A stretch of 64,000 nucleotides of DNA from Hippophae tibetana (taxonomy: Eukaryota; Streptophyta; Magnoliopsida; Rosales; Elaeagnaceae): NCBI GenBank assembly GCA_037013495.1, contig CM072811.1, positions 20,706,159 through 20,770,158 of the forward strand, given 5' to 3'. A program made the position numbers and the translations under genes. The number at the start of each line of letters is the position of its first letter. Within the stretch, counting starts at the first letter, position 1. The notes below the pieces were generated by a model. It was not told where the DNA came from. It saw only the letters and a list, made by a program, of their open reading frames with translations, and made no database searches. This document shows positions 49,901 through 62,175 of this stretch, in pieces.

Positions 49901-50584
49901 AAAGATTACGCAGAAAAAAATCCTTCTTTACTGAAAAACATGACTCTTCCATACTTAATGTGCGTCCCAACTCCACTTATAGTAAATAACACCCATCCTT
50001 CACGTTCATTGTTGAACAAATCTTGCCAGTTTATGGGAGCAAATTCACAATGTCAGCATGAATTTACAAGAAATTCCCTATGTAGAACGAGATATCCATA
50101 TATCACAATTTGGAAAATTTAACTTGGTTGCATGCCTGTGTACTTCGTAATTTAGTTGCACAATCTGTAACCGAGTCAAAATAAACACATTGTGAAACTT
50201 GGTTATCTCAACGTACATTGTGAATTTGTTGCAATTAATTCCTGTATTATGTATTTTTTTTTGGTTGGCTTATATCTGTTCATTCTACAAAGTACATTCT
50301 CCTGAATTTGCCAATCAAGTTTCTCTTTGTGCATTATGCAGCATGCTTATGCTTATAGGGATAGCTCATTGTCTTGTCATGTTATTGGGGGAATAGGAGC
50401 TATTTTAATTCGGCAGTCAAATATTATGGTTTGGTCAATTTTTTCTTTCTTTCTAGTTGCTTCTAAATGTTCCTAGTAAACTAGTAGCAATATATTATAT
50501 AATGTCTTATATTCGTATCTGTTTTATCATTGCTTCTGCAGAGACATATCACTATCATTTCCTAGTTTCGTGCTAAACAGTTAA
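46935..50584 (+). CDS. Calcineurin B-like Ca2+ sensor, CBL4/SOS3-like
   Basis: Eight exons, 46935-47019, 47364-47446, 47856-47915, 48232-48340, 48501-48553, 49676-49756, 49847-49959 and 50542-50584, join in frame to 208 residues, the usual CBL length and exon number. All introns are GT-AG. The start [13 protein letters not shown] is an N-myristoylation signal, but position 3 is Ser, not the palmitoylated Cys of CBL4 (MGCSVSKK). The EF-hand loops at Asp82-Glu93, Asp119-Glu130 and Asp163-Glu174 have canonical ends. The first EF-hand (about 45-58) has the long atypical CBL loop. [15 protein letters not shown]-like and [13 protein letters not shown] phrases match CBL4. The C-terminal FPSF (201-204) carries the serine that CIPK kinases phosphorylate in this family. 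CBLs recruit CIPKs to membranes under Ca2+; CBL4 acts in salt tolerance with CIPK24/SOS2. A second copy of the last exon lies at 50836-50878. CBL is certain; CBL4 orthology is likely. Confidence 0.92.
49265..49575. repeat. Imperfect tandem duplication in CBL intron 5
   Basis: Two units of about 165 bp share ACAAAG.TTG.TAGA.(T)TCCA, GG.GTTC.ATGC, AA..AAA.TTTTG.AC.ATGACACTA and GAACATGT/AACATGTGTTCAA. Several GAACA(C/T)G(C/T)GTTCAA-like inverted motifs occur in and just before it. Identity is roughly 65-70% by eye. Confidence 0.5.
50180..50185 (+). terminator. AATAAA inside CBL intron 7
   Basis: A candidate polyadenylation signal 220 bases past the exon 7 donor. If used with intron 7 retained, the protein would end without the FPSF motif (reading open to 50122). 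Confidence 0.3.
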
Positions 50585-50690
50585 AGCTAAAGAATATCAG
50601 CTATGTTGTACGCACACACAGAGTATGTTGAGAACATTGAAAGGCTACCATTGTGCTGAAGTTTGATTGCTTTGTTGCTGAACGGTGGAT
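50517..50690 (+). repeat. Direct repeat 1: last CBL exon with flanks
   Basis: A 174 bp copy including the intron 7 acceptor (TTCTGCAG), coding exon 8 (50542-50584) and 106 bp of 3' UTR. The partner lies exactly 294 bp downstream. One visible difference exists, C50683 against T50977. Confidence 0.9.
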
Positions 50691-50810
50691 ATGAAATGGA
50701 TTAACTACCTCAAGTTGGTCTCACATCCATCTAGAATTTGAGGGCACTGTGTTAATGTATATCTATTAAGAGATTAATATATATCTGTTAATGTATATTT
50801 TATCTCTTAA
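50691..50810 (+). mobile_element. Fragment of a copia 3' end between the two exon copies
   Basis: CTCACATCCATCT.GAATTTGAGGG..TGTTAATGTATAT and ATATATCTGTTAATGTATAT match the reverse complement of about 33430-33545, the RNase H end, purine tract and LTR start of the copia derivative at 33.4-35 kb. Only about 120 bases are present. It is a fossil scrap, not an element. Confidence 0.8.
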
Positions 50811-50984
50811 ATCTGTTTTATCATTGCTTCTGCAGAGACATATCACTATCATTTCCTAGTTTCGTGCTAAACAGTTAAAGCTAAAGAATATCAGCTATGT
50901 TGTACGCACACACAGAGTATGTTGAGAACATTGAAAGGCTACCATTGTGCTGAAGTTTGATTGCTTTGTTGCTGAATGGTGGAT
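50811..50984 (+). repeat. Direct repeat 2: duplicate last CBL exon
   Basis: The second 174 bp copy contains an intact acceptor and a second exon 8 at 50836-50878 coding for the same end [13 protein letters not shown]. It continues into unique sequence at 50985. Confidence 0.9.
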
Positions 50985-51194
50985 GGGTTTTCTTTTCTTT
51001 TATTTTCCAGGATTTCTACGTTAAATAATTACATGATAATGTGTTGTCCATGAAAAAATTTAGGGTCATGAAAGAGAACATGCTATCTTTATGGAGAAGT
51101 CTAAAAATCTAAGTAGAGTCAATAACCGGACGCCTTGCTTTCCAGTTTTCGTTTAACTGCTTAATTTATTCAGGGTGGTACCTATTAGATTTAG

Positions 51195-51406
51195 TGTGCG
51201 TTTGGATGCACAATTAAAAAGCACTTTTCTACACAAATGCTATTTTATGTGTTTGACATTAAAATAAAAAGCGTTTTTAATATTTATGGGACTCACATTT
51301 ATAATAGAGAAGTGCTTTTTTCTAGAAGTATCTTTTATTTTTATAAGAAACACTATATATTTTTTAAACCACTTTTATTAAAAATGTATTGCATTCAAAC
51401 TCGCAG
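51195..51406. mobile_element. Small hAT-like MITE
   Basis: The left end TGTGCGTTTGGATGCA and the right end TTGCATTCAAACTCGCAG are inverted copies with few differences. TTAG flanks both sides (51191-51194, 51407-51410). Internal AAAAGCACTTTT phrases are typical of such MITEs. hAT elements normally make 8 bp duplications, so the class is tentative. Confidence 0.6.
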
Positions 51407-51410
51407 TTAG

Positions 51411-54400
51411 GCAAGAAATATTGATTGAAACTTGAAAGGCAATGATGACTGATACGTACATGTTCAGCTGAATTGCACGAGAAAATAACTATTTGATCTT
51501 AATTAACCCGTTAAACCAGATCGTGTAGCATTTACTTCAAAGTGGGTATAAATGAATTGCTAGGTTTAGTTCTTAGAAGCTCAAGTGTTTAAATTGCCAT
51601 CATTGTTGCTTTACAACACAGTTCACAATTTGTTTGGTAGTTGTCATGAAATAAGGAGAATGAATCAACTGTGTTTACCCTACAAGGAAACGGAATGAGT
51701 GAAAATGAAGTAATTTTTATTTCTTAAAATAATGATATAAAGTGAATAAGAGTCCTCATAAATTTGAGAGTTATTCTCATTAGTTGATTCCATACTTATC
51801 CCTTGGTATTGATTCCCATAATCTCATTCTTAAATTATAATATTTGCAATTATAAAATTATCCTAAATTTAATATATATTTTTTAATTTTATATCAATAA
51901 TTATTACTTTTGAAATTATATTTAATTTAATTAATATTTTATTTCGATTCGTTACAATTGTTTAGTAAACACAAAGAAAAAGAACAAGTTTTACATTCCC
52001 TTCTCTTCAATTTGATTAATGCTAATTCTCGTTCCGATTGATTTACATTAAGAATTAATATTGGCATTAGGAATTAATAAACGCATAACACAACAACAGA
52101 AACACTTAGTGTATTAACTATTTTTTAAGATAGCTTAGTCTATTTATTTAAAAAAAAGAAGTGCATTTCAGAAATAAATAAAAGTATTTTTTAAGGTAGT
52201 TTAGTAAAAAAAACCTTAATTTTTTCAACTGTATTTAATAAATAAAGTTTTAATATGAATAATTATTGAAACTATTTTTTAAAATAAAAATAAAAAAATA
52301 AAAAAAATAAAATAAACATAAAAATTAATCATTTATCTTCGTAGCATCACTTTTTTAAAATTAGTGAACTAAAATGTTGAAAGAAATTTAACAAAAAAAA
52401 AGTGTTTCAACTATAATAGCTAATAAATCTCAATAACATTTGTTCCCTTTTTCTAATTTTTCCAAAAGACTCTCTATCTATAATATAAGGATAATTTTAT
52501 TAGTAATTAAGAGGCTTTTTCATAATTTAACAAATATTAAAATCATGGTAATTTGGAGAAAGGATACTTATTCTTCTCATTGAGTAAAAAATTATATTCC
52601 TTCTTTTTATATAACATATAAAAAGATAGTTAACCTAGCTAATAATTAAAAAGAATTTGCTTTTAACTCTCTTTTATCACGTTATTAGGATTTAAAATTT
52701 TGGTTTTCAATCTTCTCTTTACCTTTTAAATTTTCACTAATATTAAATAGAAATTTCTTTTTCATTTTTATATTAGTTTAAAGTTTATCCTTATTTCATG
52801 GAATATTCATCTATATAATTAATAATATTATATCTAATTCTATTTGATGAGTAATCATCAAAATTATCTTCTAAACTTACCGTGATAATCTATCACTATT
52901 ATCTATTACATCAATGAAATTCTATCTAATTTCACTTAATAAACCTACAAAAACTATCTTTTCAACCTAGCGAGCCCATCGTTTATACAACATATAAACT
53001 ATAGCTTATTAATATAGATGTTAAAAAAAGCTCATTAAGGGGGGAGTGTTACTTAATACCAAAAAAACATATATGATGGTAGTAAATCTACTCTCTGTAA
53101 CTTATTTTTTTTATTAAGAGAATTAGTTGTAAACTAATAATAAATAAATAAATAAATAAATAGTTGAGTTACCACTAAAAATTTGTATTTATTATAAAAT
53201 TATTATCGAAGTTTGATTTATTATTTTTTAATATTAAATTTTAAAAATTTAACAAAAATAACATCAAATTACTTGATATAGTAATCATATTTTTGTAATA
53301 TTTTTTAAAGTTTAATAACATAAATATTTACTAATATTTTTGTAATAATTATAAAATTTAATGATATAAAAGTAATGAATTAAAATTATACGATATTTTT
53401 GTAATAAGTTTTAAAATTAATAATAAAAAAATCTATTTATTCTAAACGTTATTCCATTCCTTTATCTATTATGAGACTATCCCAGTATGCCCCAAATGAT
53501 TGAGAATAAAACTGAAATAAAAGCAAAAGGTAACTTTGGGTTTTAATTCCATCAAGTTGTGAGAAGACGATTTACGTTTTACAAGAAATGAAGTTTCGTT
53601 GCAACTTGATAAAAAAAAATCTCATTTGATATTGACGAAAAATATTAAATGGAAGATTGATAGTACTCATTGATTATATATTTTTTTTAATTTTTTTCAA
53701 TATTTTATCAAATTTAAGTAAAATAAAAGTACTTAATTATATGAAAATTAAGTTTTCAAAGTGGGTAAGGTGTGAGAAAAAAAATAGAGTAGTAGTTTAT
53801 TCTAAATGTACTCATTTTCGGAACAAAAAAATAAGTTTGATATTTTATTTATGTGAGAATTCGGAGGAAAAAAGAAATAAAATAATTGTTATCTCAATTT
53901 AATATATGCATCAATCTAATTTGTACAGTATAATTACTTTATAGTAAAATCATATATGTTTTCGTGGATACTAAAAGGACATAGGGTTCTAATCTTGACA
54001 ACGTAAGTGTCTCCATGTGTAAGTGCAATTTTATAAAAAAAATATTCTCAAGTAGAAATACTTCACACAATAAGTTAATAATTACAATGATACACAACAA
54101 AATCAACAATATCTCTCTGTCTCCACTTCTTTCTACATCATAGAGAAAGACTCGGGTATTTTTCATTATCATTATTATCCAAACTAACTAAAGCATTAGA
54201 GCGTCAAAAACCACTATACCCCATGATGGTTCAAGGTCTTAATGATTGTTCTCTATTCATAGGACTACAGTAAAGAGGAGTGCACCTCATTTGATATTGA
54301 CGAAAAACGACATCAACCTTTGGCACCTTCTATGGAAATGAGTGTGTTTTGCTATCTAACTATAAAAAAAATTGTGAAAATAGTTGTTATATTCCCTAAT

Positions 54401-54496
54401 GGATTTAAAAATAGATATGAGAAAGAGACATTCTATCTGGATATCCTAACGGAGGTTACTTGAATGTCCAAAAAGAAAATTCTCGCGGAAACTTAC
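51411..54496. other. AT-rich intergenic stretch
   Basis: No gene is recognised. It holds a possible foldback element (about 51630-52080, with GTTTGGTAGTTGT and inverted ACAATTGTTTAGTAAAC-like ends, uncertain), an (AATA)n microsatellite at about 53138-53163, and pyrimidine-rich sequence at about 54110-54140. Confidence 0.45.
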
Positions 54497-55060
54497 TGTA
54501 AGGCTTATGAGTGTTGGCGATATTAGTGAACAAAATATCTAAATGTAATTTAGTTTCTATGTGAGTCTTTTAAGAATACTATTCAAGCCGAAAAAACTAC
54601 TAAACTCTAAACGAATACATCTCAGGTGTATCTCTATTCTCATGCATGTTAGATTTTATATTAGACATATAGAAACATTTTGCAAATAGGTTACTCGACC
54701 AACCGAGTAACATCTGGATCGATTGAGAATTGATCTACCATGATTAAAAGTCCTCTTAGAATCAATTTTTAAATAGGGTACGTAAGATTTATGTGAGTAT
54801 TGGAGATATTTGTGAACAAAATATACAAATATAATTTTAGTTTCTAGGTATGTCCTTCAAGAATATTTTCAGCCTGAAGAAACTATCGAGCTCTAACAAT
54901 CACAATTCAGGTATATTTATATTCTTATACATATTAGATTTCATATTAAACATGTAGGAACATTTTGTAATTAGGCTACTCGATTGATCGAGAATCGATC
55001 TACTCAATTTAAAAAGTCCTGAATTAATTTTTTCATTAACTGGATCCATCAAACTAAGTA
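54497..55060 (+). repeat. Tandem duplication inside the left Sirevirus LTR
   Basis: The first ~283 bp of the LTR (54497-54779) are repeated immediately as 54780 to about 55062, each with the TTCTAGGT/TTCTATGT, AATCACAATTCAGGT or ACATCTCAGGT, and ACTCGA..GA phrases. The right LTR (61059) carries only one such unit. Confidence 0.65.
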
Positions 55061-57659
55061 CTCTATCGATTGAGTATATGTTAAATCAATCGAGCAGCTA
55101 GGGCTTTGATTTTAAAATTTATTTCTAACTCGAATTGAATTGATTTTTTACTATATACAAATCTAAGCACACAACTTTATTTAACCATTCAAGTAGATTT
55201 TTTTCATTAAGTTAATTTGTCAAACATTTGTGGTTGTGTTTGATGAATTACAAGCCTACAATATTTGTGATATTATGCTTTAAACTGATTGTTCTAGGGT
55301 TACTAGTTGATTTTGATTTACCTGATATATTTATTAAATCATCTAGTTAGGATTATTCATTATTAAATCTACTTTATGACACATTTTTATTTATGTTGTT
55401 GTGCTAGCTTTTTAGGTACTAGTAGAACATATTCAATTGCTTGTGTGACTCAATTTAACAAAATGTTGGTCTAGATCCAAACACCTTTTTTTACAAAGAT
55501 TATAATGAAATCAGTGACTTGTAAGTAGATTATTTTGGGGCTTTATCTTGGTGGATAGTATAAGATTTGGTCTTGTAATTGACTTTATTTTTCATAATGG
55601 ATAGTTAGTCGATCTTATAGACTGGTGGTTTTCCTCTTAGATCATTGAAGTGGCTTAGGTTGTTTTCACCTAAAATTCTCATGTTTCAATCTTTATATTT
55701 CTGCATTATTCTATTTATATGTGATTATATGCCCTGAAGCTTGAGAAAAATTTAATTTGTCATAATTCTACTGATTATCTATTCACCTCATCTAGCTAAT
55801 TAGGTTCGTAACTAAAAAAAAATTCATTTGGTATCAAAACCGATCACTAAATACACTTATGCTTATGACCTTATTATGAATCATTTGAGAGAGGATTCAT
55901 CTACAACCCATGCTCCTTACTTTGATGAGCCTAGTTATCCTTATTGGAAGGCTTGTATGAGAGTTTTTCTATGGTTTTTAGATGAAAGTGTCTATAACTC
56001 TATGTTTCATGATTGAGAATCACTTACAATTACCAAAGATAATGTTGTTACTCTTAAACCTAGGAAAGACTCGACCACCGAAGATAAAACTAGTAGTAAC
56101 TAGAATCAAAAGAGTATTAATGCTATTTCTAGTACTGTGTTTGCTAATAAGGTTCGTCGTATTTCTCATGTTGATATTGCTAAGCATGCTTGGAATATTT
56201 AAACAAACAAAACTTTGCATGCTTAGTACTCAATTTGAGAATATTACAATGAAATAAGATGAGACTTTTTGTAAACTCTATGCTAAATAATGTGATACTA
56301 CTAACACTTGTGTCAATCTTTGATAGAAAATTGATGATTTCAAGATAGTTAGAAAGATTCTTTGCTTGCTACCAAATGGCTTCATGTAAAGGTTATCGCC
56401 ATTGATGAAAGCAAGGATGTGGACACTATCAAAATAGAGGAACTTGTTGGCTCATTTCAAACCTTTGAGATGAGTTTTCATCATCCCACAAAGAATAAAG
56501 GTGTTGCCTTCAAAACTGCTACAATTGAAGAAGGTGACAATGTAGAAGTAGAAATGGCACTCTTGACTAGAAGATTAAGAGAATCTTCAACAAAAAGAAT
56601 CTTCAAAACAAAGGAAAACTAAGTCATCAAAAGGATCAAAATCTTAGAGAATTCAAGTTTGTGATTTCTGATAGTAAGAAACCTAAACTCATTAGACCTC
56701 AATGCTTTGACTGTATGGGTTTGGTCACTTTGTAGTTGATTGTGCAAATAAGAAGAACAACACTGGAAGAGCTTCCAACACTACATTTACTGACTTTGAA
56801 AATAATAACAACAATCCAGTTGAATCAAAAATTAGTGACACTAATTTTCTAGCATTTGTTGTAAAAATTGGTGGATACTCTAGTAAGTTTGATATCGATT
56901 CAAACAATTAGTAAAATGAGTCTGAATTAAACTAGCATTAATGAAGTGTTTAGAGAGTTCGTAATATGCAAATAGATAATGATAAGTTACTTGTAAAAGT
57001 AATTAAACTCAATGAAAAACTAAAATCTTATGAAATAAATTCATTTGTACTAAAAAAAATAATCTTAATCTGTCTGAATGTTTTAATGTTTTGAATTCAA
57101 GCCTTGCAGGTTTAGAATAAGAGAAACAAAATCTAATATGGGAACTTGAACAATCCAAGGAAGCTGTAAAAGACTATCAAGAGCTGAAAGGTTGAACAAA
57201 GTTCTTAATAATGGAAAGCAAGTTGGAGACAAAAGAGGGCTAGGGTGTATAGATCATCACACTACGCTATCTTCTTCAAAATCAACTAAATTTGTAAGAA
57301 CTTCAAACATGTCTTCCTCACATGCTTCACCTTCAATATCAACAATTGAATTGGTGCGACCTCACATGCTTCACCTTCTAATCCTACCTCTAATATTTCT
57401 TATTATACTAAAAGAACAATTGCCCCTGTTATTGAAAAACATGTTAAATTTGTACATGTTTGTCATAATTATGGTACAAAAGTCATAATTGACCACACTA
57501 CGGATTTTTTGTGAAATATCCTTATTTTAATAATGTCTTTTATGCTAGATATTCTAGAATTAATTTTCATCATCCATACATACGTGCTAAATCTCCACCA
57601 ATTATGAAAAAGAAAAATAACAAAGATAAACCCAAGATCAATTCAAAAATAATTAAATA

Positions 57660-59300
57660 AATTGAATCAAAACTCAAAGATATTCAAAAATAAAATTCAA
57701 GAAAATTTGGGTTAAAAACTATTGCATTTTTTGGTCAACTAACCATATTTCTCATTCACCAAGGAATTTTCATTCTGTGCATGTTTAATCCTAGATAAGC
57801 ACGCTAATTTGATTACTTTAACTATTTCAATGTTGAATTTGATAGTTTGATTCTCTATTTTTTTATTTTATTTAAATTATTTATTTAAAAAATCAAAAAT
57901 AATATAGGGAGTATAATTGTCCTAACATTCAAATAAACTCAAATATTATTTTGGATCAAGAAAATAAATATTTTACATAATCTAATTTACTTTGATTAAT
58001 TATTCATTGTACAATTGAGTATCTTATTCTTCGTATTTACATTCTTTCATACATTTAGTGATCGATGTTTAACAATAACTCACTCACTAGATACATAAGC
58101 ACATCATATTTGAGGTTTATATTCAATTATGTGATATTTTAATGCTTCATATAATCTTGATTATAAAAATTATGGTTGAACCCTATTATATAAGATATGA
58201 CCATAAAGGGACACCTAATTTTAGGAGGGCTATCTACTGTGATGTGTGAAAGTTACTGCAGTTAGCAGAGGTGCTACCTCACAATTAGTGTGAAAGTCAT
58301 AATACTAAAGGTATTGACTCATGTATATTTTTTTTCATAAAAGAAAAATAATATGATAAAGAAAATAGCTATATATAAAAAGTAATTGAATGCATAAAAA
58401 AAGAGCCACAAATAGTTATGCAAAAAAATAAATAACTAAGCAATCCCTCGTATAAATAATGAGAGGAAATTCAAAAAATATTATTTATTAATAAAGTTCT
58501 CTCTTAGTAAGAACATTTTATTATGTATAAGTATAAATTCAATCAAAAAATTTGCATGATTGATGATGCTCTTTACTTTAAAAGTTTTCACAACTAATCA
58601 TACATGGAAAAATTGACATGCTGTTGTAATTCAATATTTATTTCACCTTCAACAATTATCAACATGTCGTCATATGTGTTGAGAAATATATGTGTGATTT
58701 ATCATAATACTTATGCATGCTATGAGTAATCCTTAAGAATTATTTTTATTAAAAAATTGATTATTTGTGTGATGTTTATGTTTGAATAAATCTACTACGT
58801 TTATCCAAAACAAAATTGAAATAAAAATATATTTTTCTATTTATCTTTATTTGAGTGTTATTTGAAAATTTTGGGTAAATATAAGACTTAGGGGAGCTTT
58901 TGTAATTTTAAAAAATTAAGAATGCCGATTGATTTAGTATGAACTAGATCAATGATCGATTCAAGTATGAATATGAATTAATCAACATTAATCTTGATTG
59001 ATCGAAAGAGTTATGTTTATATACTCATCTTTTTTTTTTTCTTCCCTTCCCTACAAACACTAACCCACATATGTAGCCCCTTACATTTTTCACTTGAAAA
59101 TACACCAAATCCACTAATTTTATCCCTAAATCACTTAGAATTGATTGCTATTTATTTTGAAAGCATCAATCTCCCCAAAAACATACATTTGGGCATAAAT
59201 CGTCACAACACAAACACCTTTTCTAAGTTTATTTTGCAACCTCTTCTCAATAACGATACCTTGATCTTGATTCTGCAATTTTTTGGGAAATTTTTTGCAG
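57660..59300. other. Non-coding interior of the Sirevirus fossil
   Basis: AT-rich sequence between gag and the env-like section. No pol domain is recognised. A run of GATCGATT-like phrases (about 58925-59000) resembles the LTR. Confidence 0.4.
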
Positions 59301-62175
59301 TTTGGTAATTTATAGTTTAGGAATATATTCATCATTTTGGGTTTTTTGCTCGATTTCTGTAATGGCTGCAAGACGTCTGAACTTCCTTCTAGTGCTCTTG
59401 CCCCATATTCCTATCAATGGTGGGATGATGAATCAAAATCGAGGTATCATACTTTTTCTTTAGACGTCTTATTTTACTTGAATATGGGATAACTAGGATA
59501 GAATTTGAAGAAATAGAAATTACTTGAGCCATTGAGGCTCCAAATTGGTAATACCCATTCACACTGGCAAAATTACGTTGCCCATCCCTTGTTTGTGGAT
59601 TGTATGCAAATGTTGACCTCAAAATCCATCACCTAAGACCTATGAGTTATAAAGTTTTCATTTAAAACAAAACTATTGAAATCTTGGCTCAGAGAATCAA
59701 CACTTTTTTTTGTCCATTTCAAACATTGGGGATCCTGGTTTTAAGTTAAAATGGTATGACATTGCTAATGAAGATTTGTGAACTTTTTGGTTCACCTAAT
59801 GCTGGTCTTAGTACTAATAATTTTTTTATCCCAGATGAGTTCACTCCCTTAAATTGGGTGTTAAACAAAATGGTATCTGCAAACCTATTACCCTCCAAGC
59901 ATTCTTCTAAGATTGGACACCTACATGCAAAGATATTATATTGTATTGGAAAAGGTATTGCCTTCAATATAGTTTCAGTTATTTAGGATGAAATTATAAA
60001 CATGTCTTAGATTATTAACCTAAGAATCGGGCTTCCTTATAGCTATCTCATCACCTAAATTATTCTAGTTGGGGGTGTACAAAAAACAAGGAATAAAGAT
60101 ACCATTCGTTTGATGTGTGACATTAGAAATTCAACCATCTCAAGATCATCTACTCAGACATCAAAGAGACAGAGATCCACCAATGTTGGAACAAGTGGCA
60201 GAGGAGCTACAAATGATATTTTTGGAGATAAGGAAATGGAAAATATACATGTTTCTAAACCATTTAGTCAGGATTTATTTGAAAATGATATGTGGATGAT
60301 AATGAAAAATTTGGAACAATAAATGAATACTATGAATGAATGTCAAAAGGTAATGTTTTTCATTATTAAAGACATTCATTTACATTATGGGTTTCCTCAT
60401 TTAGGACAATGATCTAATTTTGTTTTATTTTACTATTTTGTCATGGTTTTATTATTGTGTTTTAAAGTCAACATATTTCATTGTTTTCATATTTTAAAGT
60501 CTAATTGATATTTACTTGAGCTATATTTAGATCATATTAATCAATACATTACATTTATTGCATTTGATAGTTTATGTTTCATCTGTATGTTGCTTATTTA
60601 TTTTCTTGAATTTGCTATAAGATTTCACATCTATTTTAATTGAATGTGCAACATTTTTTTTTTGTGTGATTTATTCATATGACAAAAGAGGGATAGAAAA
60701 AATGGAATATTAAATTTAGGGGAAGAATCAAAATTGAAAAATTAATTTTTTTTTGAAATATTACACATAGGAGGAGTTATGCTTTTTAAATTATATTAGA
60801 TGATTACACATACTCATGAATATTCTTCACTTTTTATATTGTTATATATATTGAACTAATGAGCAATGAGTCTTTTGAAACAAATTGTTTGGGTATTTAT
60901 GTTTTTGACTTTGAGTGTAAACATGAGCTTTCAAGATTCAAGCAAAGATGATTTCACCGAATCACAAGATAATACTACTATGTAAAAATTTATTTTTCCT
61001 ATAAGCGTTATATAGTGAAAGAGAGGTTTTGTCACATGAATATGCCAAAAGTGGAGATTGTAAAGTTTATGTGACTATTGATAATATTCATGAACAAAAT
61101 ATATAAATATAATTTTAATTTCTAGGTGTGTCCTTCAAGACTATTTTCAAGCCTAAAAAACTATTGAGCTCCAGTGATCACAATTCAGGTATATCTATGT
61201 TCTTATATACGTTAGATTTCATATTAGATATGTATGAATATTATGTGATTAGACTACTTGATTGATCCAGATATGTCTAGATAGCTCGATCGAGGATTGA
61301 TATACTCAATTTGAAAAGTCTTGAATTAATTTTTTCATTAAAAGATTGATCAAGAATTGATTAGATCGATCGAACTATGTACTCGATCGATCAAGCGATC
61401 AGAGATTTGATTTTAAAATATATTTCTAACTCGAATTAAATTGTATTTTTACTATATTATTCTTTTTCTTTAAATGTTTTTAATTGATTTTATGGATACC
61501 ATAGTAATTTTACTTTGACTTAATGCTTCAAAATATATTACATATACAAATCTAGGAACACAATTTTATTTAACCATACAAGAGCTTTGTTCTTTTCATC
61601 TTACTTTCTCTCTCTTATTTTACGAAAGTTATTCAAGTAAACTTTTTCATTAAGTTAATTTGTTAAACATTTGTGATTGTATTTGATGAATTAACAAGCC
61701 TACAATATTTATGATATTTTTCTTTAAATTAATTGTTCTAGGGTTTCTAGGTATTTTGATATTCTTGATATATTTATTAAATCATCTAGGTAGAGTTATT
61801 CATTTTTAAATCTACTCTTGATCCAAACACCTTTTTTGTAGAAATTATGATGAAAGTAACAACTTGTAAGTAGATTACTTAATGGCTTTATCTTGGTGGG
61901 TAATATAAGACCTGATCTTGTAATTGGACCTTATTTTTCATAGTGGATAGTTAAGTGGTTCGATGGATTGATGGTTTTCTTCATAGGTCAATAGTGTGGC
62001 CTAGATTGTTTCCACCTAAGTGTGTTACAATCTTTATATTTCAATATTATTTTATTTACACGTGATTACATGCCTAGTCGTGTACAAATTTTTTAATTTT
62101 TTATAATTCTGCTAATTATTTATTCACCCATTCTAGCTAATTAGGTATGTAACTAACAAAAATAAAATTTTAGTG

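Larger units (their letters stand above)
54497..62172 (+). mobile_element. Sirevirus-type copia fossil with gag and an extra ORF
   Basis: The left LTR is about 54497-55826 and the right LTR about 61059-62172. Both start TGTAA(A/G)G and share TATAATTTTAGTTTCTAGGT.TGTCCTTCAAGA and a common end. A PBS (TGGTATCAAAACC) follows at 55829. A purine tract (AAAAGTGGAGAT) precedes the right LTR. Gag spans about 55830-57650: EPSYPYWKACMRVFLWFLDE, IEELVGSFQTFEMSF, a zinc knuckle and the Sirevirus GDKRGLG phrase. A second region, about 59330-60330, has YQWWDDESKSRYHTFS and FTPLNWVLNKMVSANLLP, like the 'putative plant transposon protein' or env-like ORF of some long LTR elements. No integrase or reverse transcriptase section was recognised. 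LTR similarity is about 85% by eye, so it is old, with many breaks. Confidence 0.75.

Noticed and set aside
50199-50396. Hydrophobic 65-codon frame inside CBL intron 7
   Set aside because: No family match and no suitable start context; hydrophobicity follows from T-rich intron sequence.
51630-52080. Second MITE next to the 51.2 kb one
   Set aside because: The inverted ends are too imperfect by eye to fix boundaries; noted only in the stretch description.
53657-54172. Short frames on both strands
   Set aside because: No recognisable domain, strong AT bias and no splice-linked partner exons.
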